Below, in pieces: positions 55,164-63,851 of a stretch of DNA of 64,000 bases. This DNA is from Pseudarthrobacter sp. AL07 (GTDB lineage Bacteria; Actinomycetota; Actinomycetes; Actinomycetales; Micrococcaceae). The first letter of the stretch is position 1. Each line of letters opens with the position of its first letter. The stretch spans positions 62,001 through 126,000 of the forward strand of contig NZ_JASBRB010000005.1 in NCBI RefSeq assembly GCF_029960665.1, given 5' to 3'. The notes under the pieces are model-generated. The model saw nothing but the letters and a program-made list of their open reading frames with translations, was not told the origin of the DNA and ran no database searches. The translations under genes were made by a program, and so were the position numbers.

Positions 55164-56378
55164 ATGCTGGTCAGGTTCCTGGTCCCCGCCAATATCCGCC
55201 ACAACTCCGGCGGCAATGTCTACAACGCACTGCTCACCCAAGGCCTGAGATCGTTGGGGGTTACCGTCGAGATACTGGCGGTGGAAGGTTCGTGGCCTGA
55301 CGCCAGCGCTGGAGAACGACGGCGGCTGGGCGGCCTGCTGGGCGCCTGGGACGCAAGGGCGGACTCACCACAGGCGGACACCACCCCGGGAACCGTCACC
55401 CTCGTGGACGGGCTGATTGCATGCGGTGCCCCTGACGAACTGGAGTACGCCGCGGCCGCCGGACAAGACACCTGGGTCCTACAGCATATGCCGTCGCCCA
55501 ACCACGCCGACGGCGAAGGGCGGGCACTGCGGGCGGCCGCCGGAGTGATCTGCACCAGTTTGTCCGCCGCGGCCTCGGCGGAAGAAAAGCACGGGCTCCC
55601 CGCCACCCGGATTGCCCTGCCCGGGACGGACCCAGCCCCGGTGGCGTCAGGTTCGTCCCCGCCCCACATCATTGCGGTGGCCGCGCTGCTCCCTAACAAG
55701 GACCAGCTGCTGATTGTGGCCGCGCTGGCCAGGCTCCAGGACCTCGCCTGGACAGCGTCCCTGGTAGGAACGGACGACGCCGACCCCGCCTATGCGGCAC
55801 AGGTCCGGGCAGCCATTGCCTCCTCTGGAATGGAAGGCAGGGTGCGTGTGACAGGCCAGCTCGCCGGGACGGCCTTGGCGGACGAATGGAACCGGACGGA
55901 CCTGAGCATTCTTGTGTCGCGGGCCGAAGCCTTTGGGCTTGTGGTGACGGAATCGCTGGCCCACGGCATCCCTGTCATTGTGCGGGAGGGAACCGGTGCC
56001 GTGGACGCGTTGGGCCTCGCCGGGGGATTCACCCGCAGGCTCGCGGGAAGAACGGACGGCGGGCGTGGTGGTGAACGTGATGGCGGGATATATGCGGTGC
56101 CAGGTGCCGCCGTCGGACTCGCCGGATCCGAAGGCGACGCACCTCGTGGCAATGGACCTGAAGACCACCACGCGGACGTGCTCGCTGCCGTGATCCGGCG
56201 GTGGCTGGTGGATGAATCCCTCCGCGCCGGCTGGCGTGCGGCTGCCCTGGCGGCACGGGAACGGCTGCCCGGCTGGGACTCCACCGCCCGGACCGTCCTG
56301 GAAATCCTCGGTGGATCTGCTGAAGCAGTGACTGCCGAAGGGAAGCCTATCGCCACAGGGACGGCCGGTGGACAATAA
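55164..56378 (+). CDS. GT4-type glycosyltransferase
   Basis: 404 residues from ATG 55164. The N-terminal acceptor domain opens MLVRFLVPANIRHNSGGNVY and carries a Gly-rich loop. The C-terminal donor domain has RAEAFGLVVTESLAHGIPVI, the EX7E motif of GT4 retaining enzymes. No membrane helix. A Gly/Arg-rich insertion (GRTDGGRGGERDGG) follows. In this operon it may add a sugar to the product of the synthase and oxidoreductase. Confidence 0.83.
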   Translation: MLVRFLVPANIRHNSGGNVYNALLTQGLRSLGVTVEILAVEGSWPDASAGERRRLGGLLGAWDARADSPQADTTPGTVTLVDGLIACGAPDELEYAAAAGQDTWVLQHMPSPNHADGEGRALRAAAGVICTSLSAAASAEEKHGLPATRIALPGTDPAPVASGSSPPHIIAVAALLPNKDQLLIVAALARLQDLAWTASLVGTDDADPAYAAQVRAAIASSGMEGRVRVTGQLAGTALADEWNRTDLSILVSRAEAFGLVVTESLAHGIPVIVREGTGAVDALGLAGGFTRRLAGRTDGGRGGERDGGIYAVPGAAVGLAGSEGDAPRGNGPEDHHADVLAAVIRRWLVDESLRAGWRAAALAARERLPGWDSTARTVLEILGGSAEAVTAEGKPIATGTAGGQ

Positions 56379-56381
56379 GCC

Positions 56382-57650
56382 ATGACCACGCTCCCGAGCT
56401 CCGCCACCGTCTTGATTCCACCGGCCGTGATCCCACCGGCAGTAAGCCGCGATGCCCCGGATCCGCAGGTGCTCACTCCAGAGCTCCTCAGGGCATGGGC
56501 CTGGCACAAGCAGGGCCTCGATGGCACACTGCTGGGCGCGGACGCCGCCGACGTGTATAGCAGGGCCGGCTGGGCCCGTTCCGTCGGCGGAGCCAACCCC
56601 TACCTCACGCTCTTTGCCCGCGCCGGCACCAGCCGCGCGCAGGCGGATGCCGACGTCCTGGCGCTGAAAATCCACGAGCTGCCCACCGCCCGAGGTTGCA
56701 CCTACGTGCTGGGAAGGGATGACTTTGCGTGGGGCCTCCAGATCGGCCGGGACGCCGCCGTGGCGCCGTTCCGTGCGCTGGCAAGAATGGGCGTTGAGCG
56801 TGGCGAGATCACGCTCCTGGAGGAGGAGATCCTCCACGCCCTGGCCGAGGCCGGCAGCCCACTGGACCCCAAACAGCTCAAGGACCTGCTGGGCGCCTCG
56901 GTCCGGAACCTCGGCGAGGAGGGCAAAAAGAAAGGCGCGGCCACCACGTTGCCAACGGCACTGGGCCTCCTCCAAGCGGACGGCCGGATCCGGCGCGTAC
57001 CCGCCAACGGCCGGCTGGATCAGCAGCGCTACGCCTACACACTGTGGGGTCTGGCGCGCACCGCCATGGACGACGACGCCGCGCGCAGCCTCCTGTTGCA
57101 GCGCTACCTCGGCTGGACTGGCGGTGCCACGGTCAAGCAGTCGCAATGGTTCACCGGGTTCACCCTGGCCCACACCAAGGCTGCGTTGGCCGCCACCGGG
57201 GCGGTGGAAATTCCCACCGCCAAGGGCGAGATGCTATGGGTGCTGCCCGACGACGTTGGACGGCTTGCGTCGTTCGAGGCGCCGGCCGAGGAACAGATTC
57301 AGCTGCTGGCCGGCACTGACTCGTTGGTCCTGCTCCGCAGGAACTCGGGAGATCTGTTTGCCGAGCAGGACAAGGGAAGGCAGGTCCTGGGGTCCACGTT
57401 GGCGTTGCAGGCTGATCTGCCGGACCACCCCATCTTCGACCGCGGCCGGATCATCGGACTGTGGCAATACGATCCGGGGGAATTCCGGATCGCCCATTGG
57501 CTCTTTGGCGGGGCCACGCCCGCAGTATCCCGGCGCATCGGCGAGGTAGAGGCCTGGATCCGGGAGGAACTGGGCGACTTCCGCTCCTTCAGCCTGGACT
57601 CACCAGCCTCGCGCCAGGACAGGATCGACGCCCTTGATGCCGCCGGCTAA
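56382..57650 (+). CDS. Winged-helix DNA-binding protein, AlkZ/DUF1006 family
   Basis: 422 residues. LLRAWAWHKQGLDGTLLG at the start, LLQRYLGWTGGATVKQSQWF in the middle and QLLAGTDSLVLLRRN with the DRGRIIGLWQYDPGEF block near the end are typical of HTH_42 (PF06224). The family includes YcaQ/AlkZ DNA glycosylases that open crosslinks. It starts 3 bp after the glycosyltransferase stop, so it is co-transcribed, though it need not share a pathway. Confidence 0.8.
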   Translation: MTTLPSSATVLIPPAVIPPAVSRDAPDPQVLTPELLRAWAWHKQGLDGTLLGADAADVYSRAGWARSVGGANPYLTLFARAGTSRAQADADVLALKIHELPTARGCTYVLGRDDFAWGLQIGRDAAVAPFRALARMGVERGEITLLEEEILHALAEAGSPLDPKQLKDLLGASVRNLGEEGKKKGAATTLPTALGLLQADGRIRRVPANGRLDQQRYAYTLWGLARTAMDDDAARSLLLQRYLGWTGGATVKQSQWFTGFTLAHTKAALAATGAVEIPTAKGEMLWVLPDDVGRLASFEAPAEEQIQLLAGTDSLVLLRRNSGDLFAEQDKGRQVLGSTLALQADLPDHPIFDRGRIIGLWQYDPGEFRIAHWLFGGATPAVSRRIGEVEAWIREELGDFRSFSLDSPASRQDRIDALDAAG

Positions 57651-57656
57651 GCCGCG

Positions 57657-58163
57657 TTACAGCTGGCTGCGGTGCGCAGCGAAAAAGTCCCTGAGGACCG
57701 TTCCGCACTCCTCTTCCCGGACGCCGCCGTACACCTCAACCCAGTGGTTGAGCCGGCGCTCGCGGAGGACGTCGAACACCGAGCCCGCCGCTCCGGCCTT
57801 CTCGTCCCAGGCTCCGAAAACCACGCGGGGAATCCTGGCCAGCACCACCGCGCCGGCGCACATGGCGCACGGTTCCAGGGTCACCACCAGTGTGCAGTCC
57901 GCAAGCCGCCAGCCATCCCCGGTGCCGCCGTCGAGCTTGGACAAGGCACGCAACCTGTCCGCAGCCTGGCGGATGGCTACCACCTCGGCGTGGGCGGTGG
58001 GGTCTCCCAGCTCTTCCCGCTGGTTCCGTCCGGTACCCAGCACGGCGCCGTCGGGCCCTATCACCACTGCGCCGATGGGCACGTCATCGGTGGCCAGGGC
58101 GCGCCGGGCTTCGTCCAGGGCAAGACCCATCCATTCGATGTGGTTCTTTCCTGCAGCGGCCAT
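57657..58163 (-). CDS. tadA: tRNA-specific adenosine deaminase
   Basis: 168 residues. The zinc and catalytic motif is AHAEVVAIR with PCAMCAGAVVLARI, and DVPIGAVVIG is the usual N-terminal block. It converts A34 to inosine in tRNA-Arg(ACG). It is convergent with the AlkZ-like gene, 6 bp away, and divergent from the PAP2 gene. Confidence 0.93.
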   Translation of the reverse strand: MAAAGKNHIEWMGLALDEARRALATDDVPIGAVVIGPDGAVLGTGRNQREELGDPTAHAEVVAIRQAADRLRALSKLDGGTGDGWRLADCTLVVTLEPCAMCAGAVVLARIPRVVFGAWDEKAGAAGSVFDVLRERRLNHWVEVYGGVREEECGTVLRDFFAAHRSQL

Positions 58164-58224
58164 GGCTCAATGATAGTTTCGAAGGATATCCATCCTTGAC
58201 ACCCACTGACGCCAGGAGGAATTC

Positions 58225-58986
58225 GTGGACGGCGATACATTCAGGGGCCGTGTAGGCCAATGGTTCAAGCCCTATGCCGCCTTGTGGCTCACCATGCTGG
58301 TGGGTGGTGTGCTGGTGGTCATCCTGGCACTGCTGGGTGCTGAGGTTTACAACAACGTAGTGGACGACGCAGGACTGACGTCGTTGGACCTGCCCGCGCT
58401 GGAGCTGTCCCAGAGCCTGCGGAACCCGGCGCTGGATGCCGGGGTAACCGCTTTGACCAACATCGGCGGGGGCATCGGCATGCCTATCCTGGCCAGCATC
58501 CTGACCGGCTGGCTGACGTTCCTGAGCCGGACCTGGCGGCCGATCATCCTGGTGGGCGGTGCCGCGGCTGTCTCCACAGTGGCTACCACTGTGGGCAAGC
58601 GCTTGGTTGGCCGTACCCGCCCGGACCACTCCGAAGCGGTCCCGCCCTTCGAGACTTCGCCGTCCTTTCCCAGCGGCCACACCCTGAACACGACGGTGGT
58701 GATCGGTGTCGTGGTGTACGTCATGTGCCTGCAGTTCGAAATGCTGTCGGCGCGCATCACGGCCATCACCGCCGGGGTGATCTTCATCATCGCCATGGGC
58801 CTGAGCAGGGTGTTCCTGGGCCACCACTGGCTCACGGATGTGATGGCCGGCTGGTTCCTGGGCCTTGCCTGGGTTGGCATCGTGATCCTGGCGCACCGGC
58901 TCTTCCACGTGCTGCGGAAACGCGAGCACGCGGGCCCGGCGCCGACGTTCGAACACCCAGTCCTGCGGGATGATCCGTCGAGCTGA
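58225..58986 (+). CDS. PAP2-family phosphatase
   Basis: 253 residues from GTG 58225 with AGGAGG at 58214-58219. The three phosphatase motifs are KRLVGRTRPD, PSFPSGHT and SRVFLGHHWLTD. Five to six membrane helices. It is likely to dephosphorylate lipid phosphates such as undecaprenyl pyrophosphate or phosphatidic acid. The C-terminus is cytosolic and polar. The next gene, upp, follows after 42 bp. Confidence 0.9.
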   Translation: MDGDTFRGRVGQWFKPYAALWLTMLVGGVLVVILALLGAEVYNNVVDDAGLTSLDLPALELSQSLRNPALDAGVTALTNIGGGIGMPILASILTGWLTFLSRTWRPIILVGGAAAVSTVATTVGKRLVGRTRPDHSEAVPPFETSPSFPSGHTLNTTVVIGVVVYVMCLQFEMLSARITAITAGVIFIIAMGLSRVFLGHHWLTDVMAGWFLGLAWVGIVILAHRLFHVLRKREHAGPAPTFEHPVLRDDPSS

Positions 58987-59028
58987 TTCCCGGCCGGAGG
59001 CTGCCCGCGTGGGTGATAGTTTTGACGC

Positions 59029-59664
59029 ATGCGCACTCTCGTTGTGGACCACCCGCTGGTCGCCCATAAACTCACCGTCCTGCGGGACAAGAACACTCCG
59101 TCGCCGGTCTTCCGGCAGCTGACGGAAGAGTTGGTGACCCTCCTGGCCTACGAAGCCACCCGCGAGGTCCGCACCCAGCCGGTCACCATTGAGACGCCGG
59201 TCAGCACCACTGTGGGCACCGCTTTCACCAAGCCCACGCCGCTGGTGGTTCCCATCCTGCGCGCCGGGCTCGGCATGCTTGAGGGCATGACCAAACTGGT
59301 CCCCACAGCTGAGGTGGGCTTCCTGGGCATGGCCCGCGACGAGGAAACTCTGGACATCATCACCTACGCGGAGCGGCTCCCGGAAGACCTGACGGACCGG
59401 CAGATCTTTGTGCTGGATCCCATGCTTGCCACCGGAGGAACCCTGCGCGAAGCCATCAAGTTCCTGTTCAAGCGCGGCGCCTCAGACGTCACGTGCATCT
59501 GCCTCCTGGCCGCGCCGGAAGGCCTGGCCAAGCTCGAAGAGGAGCTCGCCGAGGCGAACGTCACCATCGTCCTGGCGTCCATCGACGAACGGCTCGACGA
59601 GAAGTCCTACATTATTCCGGGGCTCGGCGACGCCGGCGACCGCCTGTACGGCATTGCCGGCTAG
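59029..59664 (+). CDS. upp: Uracil phosphoribosyltransferase
   Basis: 211 residues. The PRPP-binding motif is [17 protein letters not shown], the uracil-binding end is [17 protein letters not shown], and [14 protein letters not shown] is the third family block. It makes UMP from uracil and PRPP. The start is the first Met, close after the PAP2 gene. Confidence 0.97.
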   Translation: MRTLVVDHPLVAHKLTVLRDKNTPSPVFRQLTEELVTLLAYEATREVRTQPVTIETPVSTTVGTAFTKPTPLVVPILRAGLGMLEGMTKLVPTAEVGFLGMARDEETLDIITYAERLPEDLTDRQIFVLDPMLATGGTLREAIKFLFKRGASDVTCICLLAAPEGLAKLEEELAEANVTIVLASIDERLDEKSYIIPGLGDAGDRLYGIAG

Positions 59665-59726
59665 TTATGGGCTCCTCCAGAATTTAGTTCTTCCGCTTTC
59701 CCGCCGCCGCAGTTAACGTGTGGCCG

Positions 59727-59882
59727 ATGGAAGGCATCCGCTTCGTCCAGCTGACCCCGCCGGGTTCCGCCTGCTCCATCTGTCTCGGCGAGGGCCTCAA
59801 TGACGCCCCCAGGTACGGCGCCAAGCCTGCAGATGTGGGCAGTGACATCCAGGCCGCCCACGTGGCGTGTGAGGCAAAATAG
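59727..59882 (+). pseudogene. VOC-domain protein fragment
   Basis: 51-codon frame opening EGIRFVQLTPPGSACSICLG, the second strand-helix of glyoxalase-like proteins, and ending SDIQAAHVACEAK. The middle is out of frame: PPGTAPSLQMW appears in the +1 frame where the family has PGxxxGLQM. At least two indels separate the parts, and both ends are missing. Confidence 0.6.
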
Positions 59883-59887
59883 GCAGC

Positions 59888-60571
59888 ATGAACATCCCTA
59901 CACCTGCCGCCACACGAGCACTGACCTGTCGTGCCGTACTTTTCGACATGGACGGCACTCTGGTGGACTCCACAGCAGTAGTGGAGGAGGTATGGGGAGA
60001 ATTCGCGGCCCGGTACGGTCTGGACATCGCCGAAATCCTCCGCACTTCGCACGGCATCCAGGCCGCGGATACGGTGCGCCGGTTCGCGCCGGCCGGAGCC
60101 GACGTTGTGGCGCTCACTGCCGAACTCGGCGCCGTGGAAAGGGTGCGGACTTCCGGTATCGTCGCGTTGCCTGGGGCTGCCGAGCTGCTTAGAAGCATCC
60201 CGGCCGAGGCCGTGGCGCTGGTGACCTCAGCGGATAGGACCCTTGCAGACATCCGCATGGACGCCGCGGGACTCGCCATGCCAGCCACGGCCGTGACGGC
60301 GGAACTGGTCACACGGGGCAAGCCGCACCCGGAAGGGTACCTGAAGGCAGCCGGGCTGCTGGGCGTGCAGCCGGCGGACGCCCTTGTGTTCGAGGATGCA
60401 CCCGCCGGAATCGCGGCAGGTGTTGCCGCGGGGATCCGGACTGTGGCCGTGGGCCCCAACACGGGCGAATTGCCGGCAGGAGTGCTCCACATCCCGGACT
60501 ACGGTGCAGTGACAGTCTCCGTGGAACCGGACGCCGCGGGCCGCCGGCCCAGGGGACTGGAGCCGGCCTAG
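59888..60571 (+). CDS. HAD-superfamily phosphatase (sugar-phosphatase type)
   Basis: 227 residues. Motif I FDMDGTLVDST with the nucleophile Asp, motif II VTSADR, motif III near KPHPEGYL and motif IV VFEDAPAGIAAGVAAG. The C1 cap is of the beta-phosphoglucomutase/sugar-phosphatase type. The C-terminal 20 residues are polar. The last four bases overlap the convergent cell-wall gene. Confidence 0.9.
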   Translation: MNIPTPAATRALTCRAVLFDMDGTLVDSTAVVEEVWGEFAARYGLDIAEILRTSHGIQAADTVRRFAPAGADVVALTAELGAVERVRTSGIVALPGAAELLRSIPAEAVALVTSADRTLADIRMDAAGLAMPATAVTAELVTRGKPHPEGYLKAAGLLGVQPADALVFEDAPAGIAAGVAAGIRTVAVGPNTGELPAGVLHIPDYGAVTVSVEPDAAGRRPRGLEPA

Positions 60572-61296
60572 TACCAGTTGTGCGACAGGTGGAAGTTCAG
60601 GGCGCCGCACGGTGACTGGTAGCGCTCCTGGATGTAGTTCAGGCCCCAGTTGATCTGCGTGCGGTAGTTGGTGAGGTAGTCCCCGCCAGCGCTCGCCATC
60701 TTCTCAGCGGGCAACGACTGGACGATGCCGTACGCGCCGCTGCTGGCGTTGGTGGCCGTGGTGGTCCAGTCGGATTCCTTGGTCCACAGCGTCTGCAGGC
60801 ACTGCATCTGGTCAGCGGACCAGCCGTAGGTCCCCAGTTGACCGGCGGCGTAGGCCTGGGCTCCTGCGGGGTCGTTGACGGCCACAACAGGTGCCGGGAC
60901 AGGCTCGGGAGCCGGCGCCGGGACGGCCTCCGGGGCCGGGGCAGGTGCGGGTTCGGCAGCCTGGGGCGCCACGTTGATCTCGGCCGGTGCAGCTTCCGGG
61001 GCGGCCGGGGTCTGGATCTGGGCTGCTTCGAAGCTCAGCTTCGACTGGGCGCTGGCTTCTTCGGCGGACTGGTCCGCGCTGGCTGCAAGCGACGCGGATT
61101 CGGAAGCGTGTGCTGCGGCGCTGACGCCGACCAGGAGGGCGCACGCCGTCGCAAACACGGCGACGCGCTGGCCCACGGAGGGAATCCGGGCCGCCTTGGA
61201 CAGTGGGGACATTGCTGCACCGACGCGGGTCTGCTTGCGGTGGCTGTTGGACTCTGGGTCGCCCTGCGGGCGTGTTTCTACCTTGAATTCAGACAT
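60568..61296 (-). CDS. Secreted lysozyme-like (APF/Rpf-type) cell-wall protein
   Basis: 242 residues. A 28-residue charged head precedes a signal peptide (VAVFATACALLVGVSAAAHA), then an Ala/Pro/Glu linker with repeated PAPAPEPVP. The C-terminal domain LQTLWTKESDWTTTATNASS, QSLPAEKMASAGGDYLTN and WGLNYIQERYQSPCGA is the lysozyme-like fold of aggregation-promoting factors, with Glu in TKESDW at the acid position. It follows a c-di-AMP riboswitch, so wall turnover would respond to that second messenger. Confidence 0.83.
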   Translation of the reverse strand: MSEFKVETRPQGDPESNSHRKQTRVGAAMSPLSKAARIPSVGQRVAVFATACALLVGVSAAAHASESASLAASADQSAEEASAQSKLSFEAAQIQTPAAPEAAPAEINVAPQAAEPAPAPAPEAVPAPAPEPVPAPVVAVNDPAGAQAYAAGQLGTYGWSADQMQCLQTLWTKESDWTTTATNASSGAYGIVQSLPAEKMASAGGDYLTNYRTQINWGLNYIQERYQSPCGALNFHLSHNWY

Positions 61297-61314
61297 GATG
61301 GATCGCCTCTCACA

Positions 61315-61462
61315 CCTGCGGAGTTAGCTGTCGGGTTCGGATAAGGGCATCCGGCCACACGGCACAATCACGTGTTGGCTTAACCCCAAAGGGCACTTGG
61401 TGCCCGGGACGGTGGGTCCCCCGCCTCTGCCTCTGAAATCGGAATCCGGGAAGCGGCAGAGC
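61315..61462 (-). ncRNA. c-di-AMP riboswitch (ydaO-yuaA type)
   Basis: In the 5' leader of the cell-wall gene, read on the minus strand, the conserved blocks occur in order: GCGGGGGACCCACCG, GGGGTTAAGCC, and near the 3' end CCGAACCCGACAGCTAAC then CCGCAGG. These match the actinobacterial ydaO class, which turns off cell-wall and osmolyte genes when c-di-AMP binds. Boundaries are approximate; the 3' end is ~20 bases before the start codon. Confidence 0.83.
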
Positions 61463-61554
61463 TTGGCGTCATCCGGATATGCGGCCCGAACGGGATCCGC
61501 ACCTGTTCGACGGTACAGGAGCTGGACGCTTAAGTCACATTTTGGTAACAGGAA

Positions 61555-63107
61555 TCACGACGACGGTGTGTCGCCTTGCTGTCCTCGCGCTTCGGCTGGT
61601 TGCGCCACCGCACCGGCGGGGAGGAGCAAGGCGAACTCTGTCCGCTCGGCCCGCGATGTCACTTCCACGTTCCCGCCGTGCGCCTCCATGATGGACTGGA
61701 CAATGGACAGGCCCAGGCCGCTGGTGCCCTCCGACGCCCCGGCGCCCGAGGTCGGTGCCGTGCCCTTGCGGGCCGCGTCTGCGCGGGCAAACCGGGAGAA
61801 AACATGGTCCACGAACTCCGCAGGGATGCCGCCGCCGTCGTCCGTTACAGTCACCGCTGCGCTGCCATCGGCAGACCTCGTAACGGCGGTGACCACGGTG
61901 GTCCCGGGCGGCGTGTGCTTGCGCGCATTCGAGAGCAGGTTGACCAGCACCTGACGCAATTGGGACGCGTCACCGGTGACGGCGAGCGGTTCGTCAGGCA
62001 GTTCAAGGCGCCAGTGGTGGCCCGGGGCTATGACTTTCTCGTCACTGACGGTTTCGATGACGAGTTGGGTGAGATCAACTTCGGTGAGTTTCAGGGGCTG
62101 CCCCTCATCGAGCCGGGCCAGCAGGAGCAGGTCCTCCACCAGGGTGGTCATGCGTTCGGACTGGCTCTGGACCCGCGCCAGGGATTTTCGGCCGTCCGGC
62201 GTGAAGTCCTCGGTCATCCGCATCAGCTCCGTGTACCCGCGGATGGCGGTCAGCGGGGTGCGCAGTTCGTGCGACGCGTCCGCAACGAACTGCCTCACCT
62301 TGGTCTCGCTCCGCTGCCGCGCCTCGAGTGCGTTGGCGACGTTATCCAGCATCAGATTGAGGGCGTGTCCTACGCTGCCCACTTCGGTTCCGGGTTGGAG
62401 TTCGACGCCGGGACGCGCACCGCGAGTGCCACCTCGCCCGCATCCAGCGGGAGCCGGGCCACCCGGGTTGCCACCTCGGAAAGCTGCTCCAACGGCTTCA
62501 TGGTGCGCCGGATGAGCACGGTTCCTGCCAGTCCGATCAGCGACAGGCCGCCAAGGGAAACGAACACAAAAGTCCAGACCAGCGACGTCAGCGTGCTCTC
62601 CTTGGCAGCGAGCGGAAGTCCCGTTACCAGGACATCGCCGTAGCCGGTGTCCACGGCCACAATCCGGTAATCCCCGTTGGACAGCGAACGGTCCACAGGA
62701 AAGCCGGTCCGGGTCAGCGCCAGCAGGGTTTGCTTGTCTTCCGCGTCGAGTGCCAGGCGTGCGGTGTCCGAGTTCAGGAAGCCGCCGCTGGGGATCTGGC
62801 CGTCCAGAATACGCGCATTCAGCGTTCCTACGCTCTGCCCGCGGGCGTCGAGCGGGTCTGTCCGGGCGTTGAATCCGCCCAAACCCGGACGGCCGGGACC
62901 GTTCGAGAGTTTGGCGGCCTGGCTCAGTTGTTCATCCAGCTGGCCGGTCAGAAAGGAGTCCATGGAAGCGTAACTGAACAGGCCCACAGCGCCGCAGATG
63001 GCCACCAGCAGCGCCATGGCCAACAGGATCAGTCGCGTGCGCAGGTGCCACGTGTCAGGTTTCAGCCAGCTCCGGGCCGGTGCTGGGCTTGCTCGCGGTG
63101 AGGACAC
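61555..63107 (-). pseudogene. Sensor histidine kinase, split by a frameshift
   Basis: From GTG 63107 the first frame encodes two membrane segments (LILLAMALLVAICGAVGLF and TLTSLVWTFVFVSLGGLSLI), an extracytoplasmic sensor and the start of HAMP, then stops at 62370 after ASNSNPEPKWAA. The second frame, overlapping it, continues the HAMP end (GSVGHALNLMLDNV), H-box FVADASHELRTPLTAIRGY, N-box NLLSNARKHT and G2 GTSGLGLSIV. Restoring one G near 62390 (CCGGAA to CCGGGAA) gives one normal 518-residue kinase. It is a real mutation or a sequencing slip. Three bases after the regulator stop. Confidence 0.8.
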
Positions 63108-63110
63108 GGC

Positions 63111-63851
63111 CTAGTCCGCCGGCTTGATGACGTATCCGGCGCCGCGCACAGTGTGGATCATGGGCGGATGGACGGCATCCACTTTCTTTCGCAGATATGA
63201 GATGTAGAGTTCCACGATGTTGGCCTGGCCGCCGAAGTCGTAATTCCAGACGCGGTCAAGGATCTGGGCCTTGCTGATGACGCGTTTAGGATTCTCCATG
63301 AGGTACCGGAGCAGTTCGAACTGGGTGGCCGTGAGCTGGAGGTCATCGCCCGCACGGGTCACTTCGCGGGTGTCGATGTTGAGGACAAGATCGCCCACCA
63401 CAAGTTCGGCTGTGTCCATCGCGGCAACGCCGGACCGTTGGACCAGGCGGTGCAGCCGCAGCAGGACCTCCTCCATGCTGAACGGCTTGGTCACGTAGTC
63501 GTCCCCGCCGGCCGCGAGGCCCAGGATCCTGTCCTGGACGGCGTCCTTGGCGGTCAGGAAAAGCGCAGGCACCTCCGGGGCGAAGGCGCGGATCCTGCCC
63601 AGCAGCTCAACGCCGTCGAAGCCCGGCAGCATCACGTCCAGTACCAGGACGTCCGGGCGGAACTCCTTGGCGAGCTTCACGGCCTCGGGGCCATCGGCGG
63701 CAACGGCAACAGACCAGCCGGCCATGCGCAGCCCCATGCTCATCAGTTCGGAGAGGCTGGGTTCGTCGTCAACCACCAGGGCACGGATGGGGGAGCCGTC
63801 CGGGTGGGTCAGTCGCGGAAGGTTGTTGGTCATGGAGTGCGAAGTGGCCAT
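63111..63851 (-). CDS. OmpR-family response regulator
   Basis: 246 residues. The receiver domain has the acidic pair in VVDDEPSLSELM, phosphoacceptor Asp in VLVLDVMLPGFDG, Thr in FLTAKDA and Lys in YVTKPFS. The C-terminal winged helix (TATQFELLRYLMENPKRVIS ... TVRGAGYVIKPAD) is of the OmpR/PhoB type. It is encoded just upstream of the frameshifted kinase gene, its likely partner. Start near 63851; an ATG at 63833 is also possible. Confidence 0.93.
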   Translation of the reverse strand: MATSHSMTNNLPRLTHPDGSPIRALVVDDEPSLSELMSMGLRMAGWSVAVAADGPEAVKLAKEFRPDVLVLDVMLPGFDGVELLGRIRAFAPEVPALFLTAKDAVQDRILGLAAGGDDYVTKPFSMEEVLLRLHRLVQRSGVAAMDTAELVVGDLVLNIDTREVTRAGDDLQLTATQFELLRYLMENPKRVISKAQILDRVWNYDFGGQANIVELYISYLRKKVDAVHPPMIHTVRGAGYVIKPAD

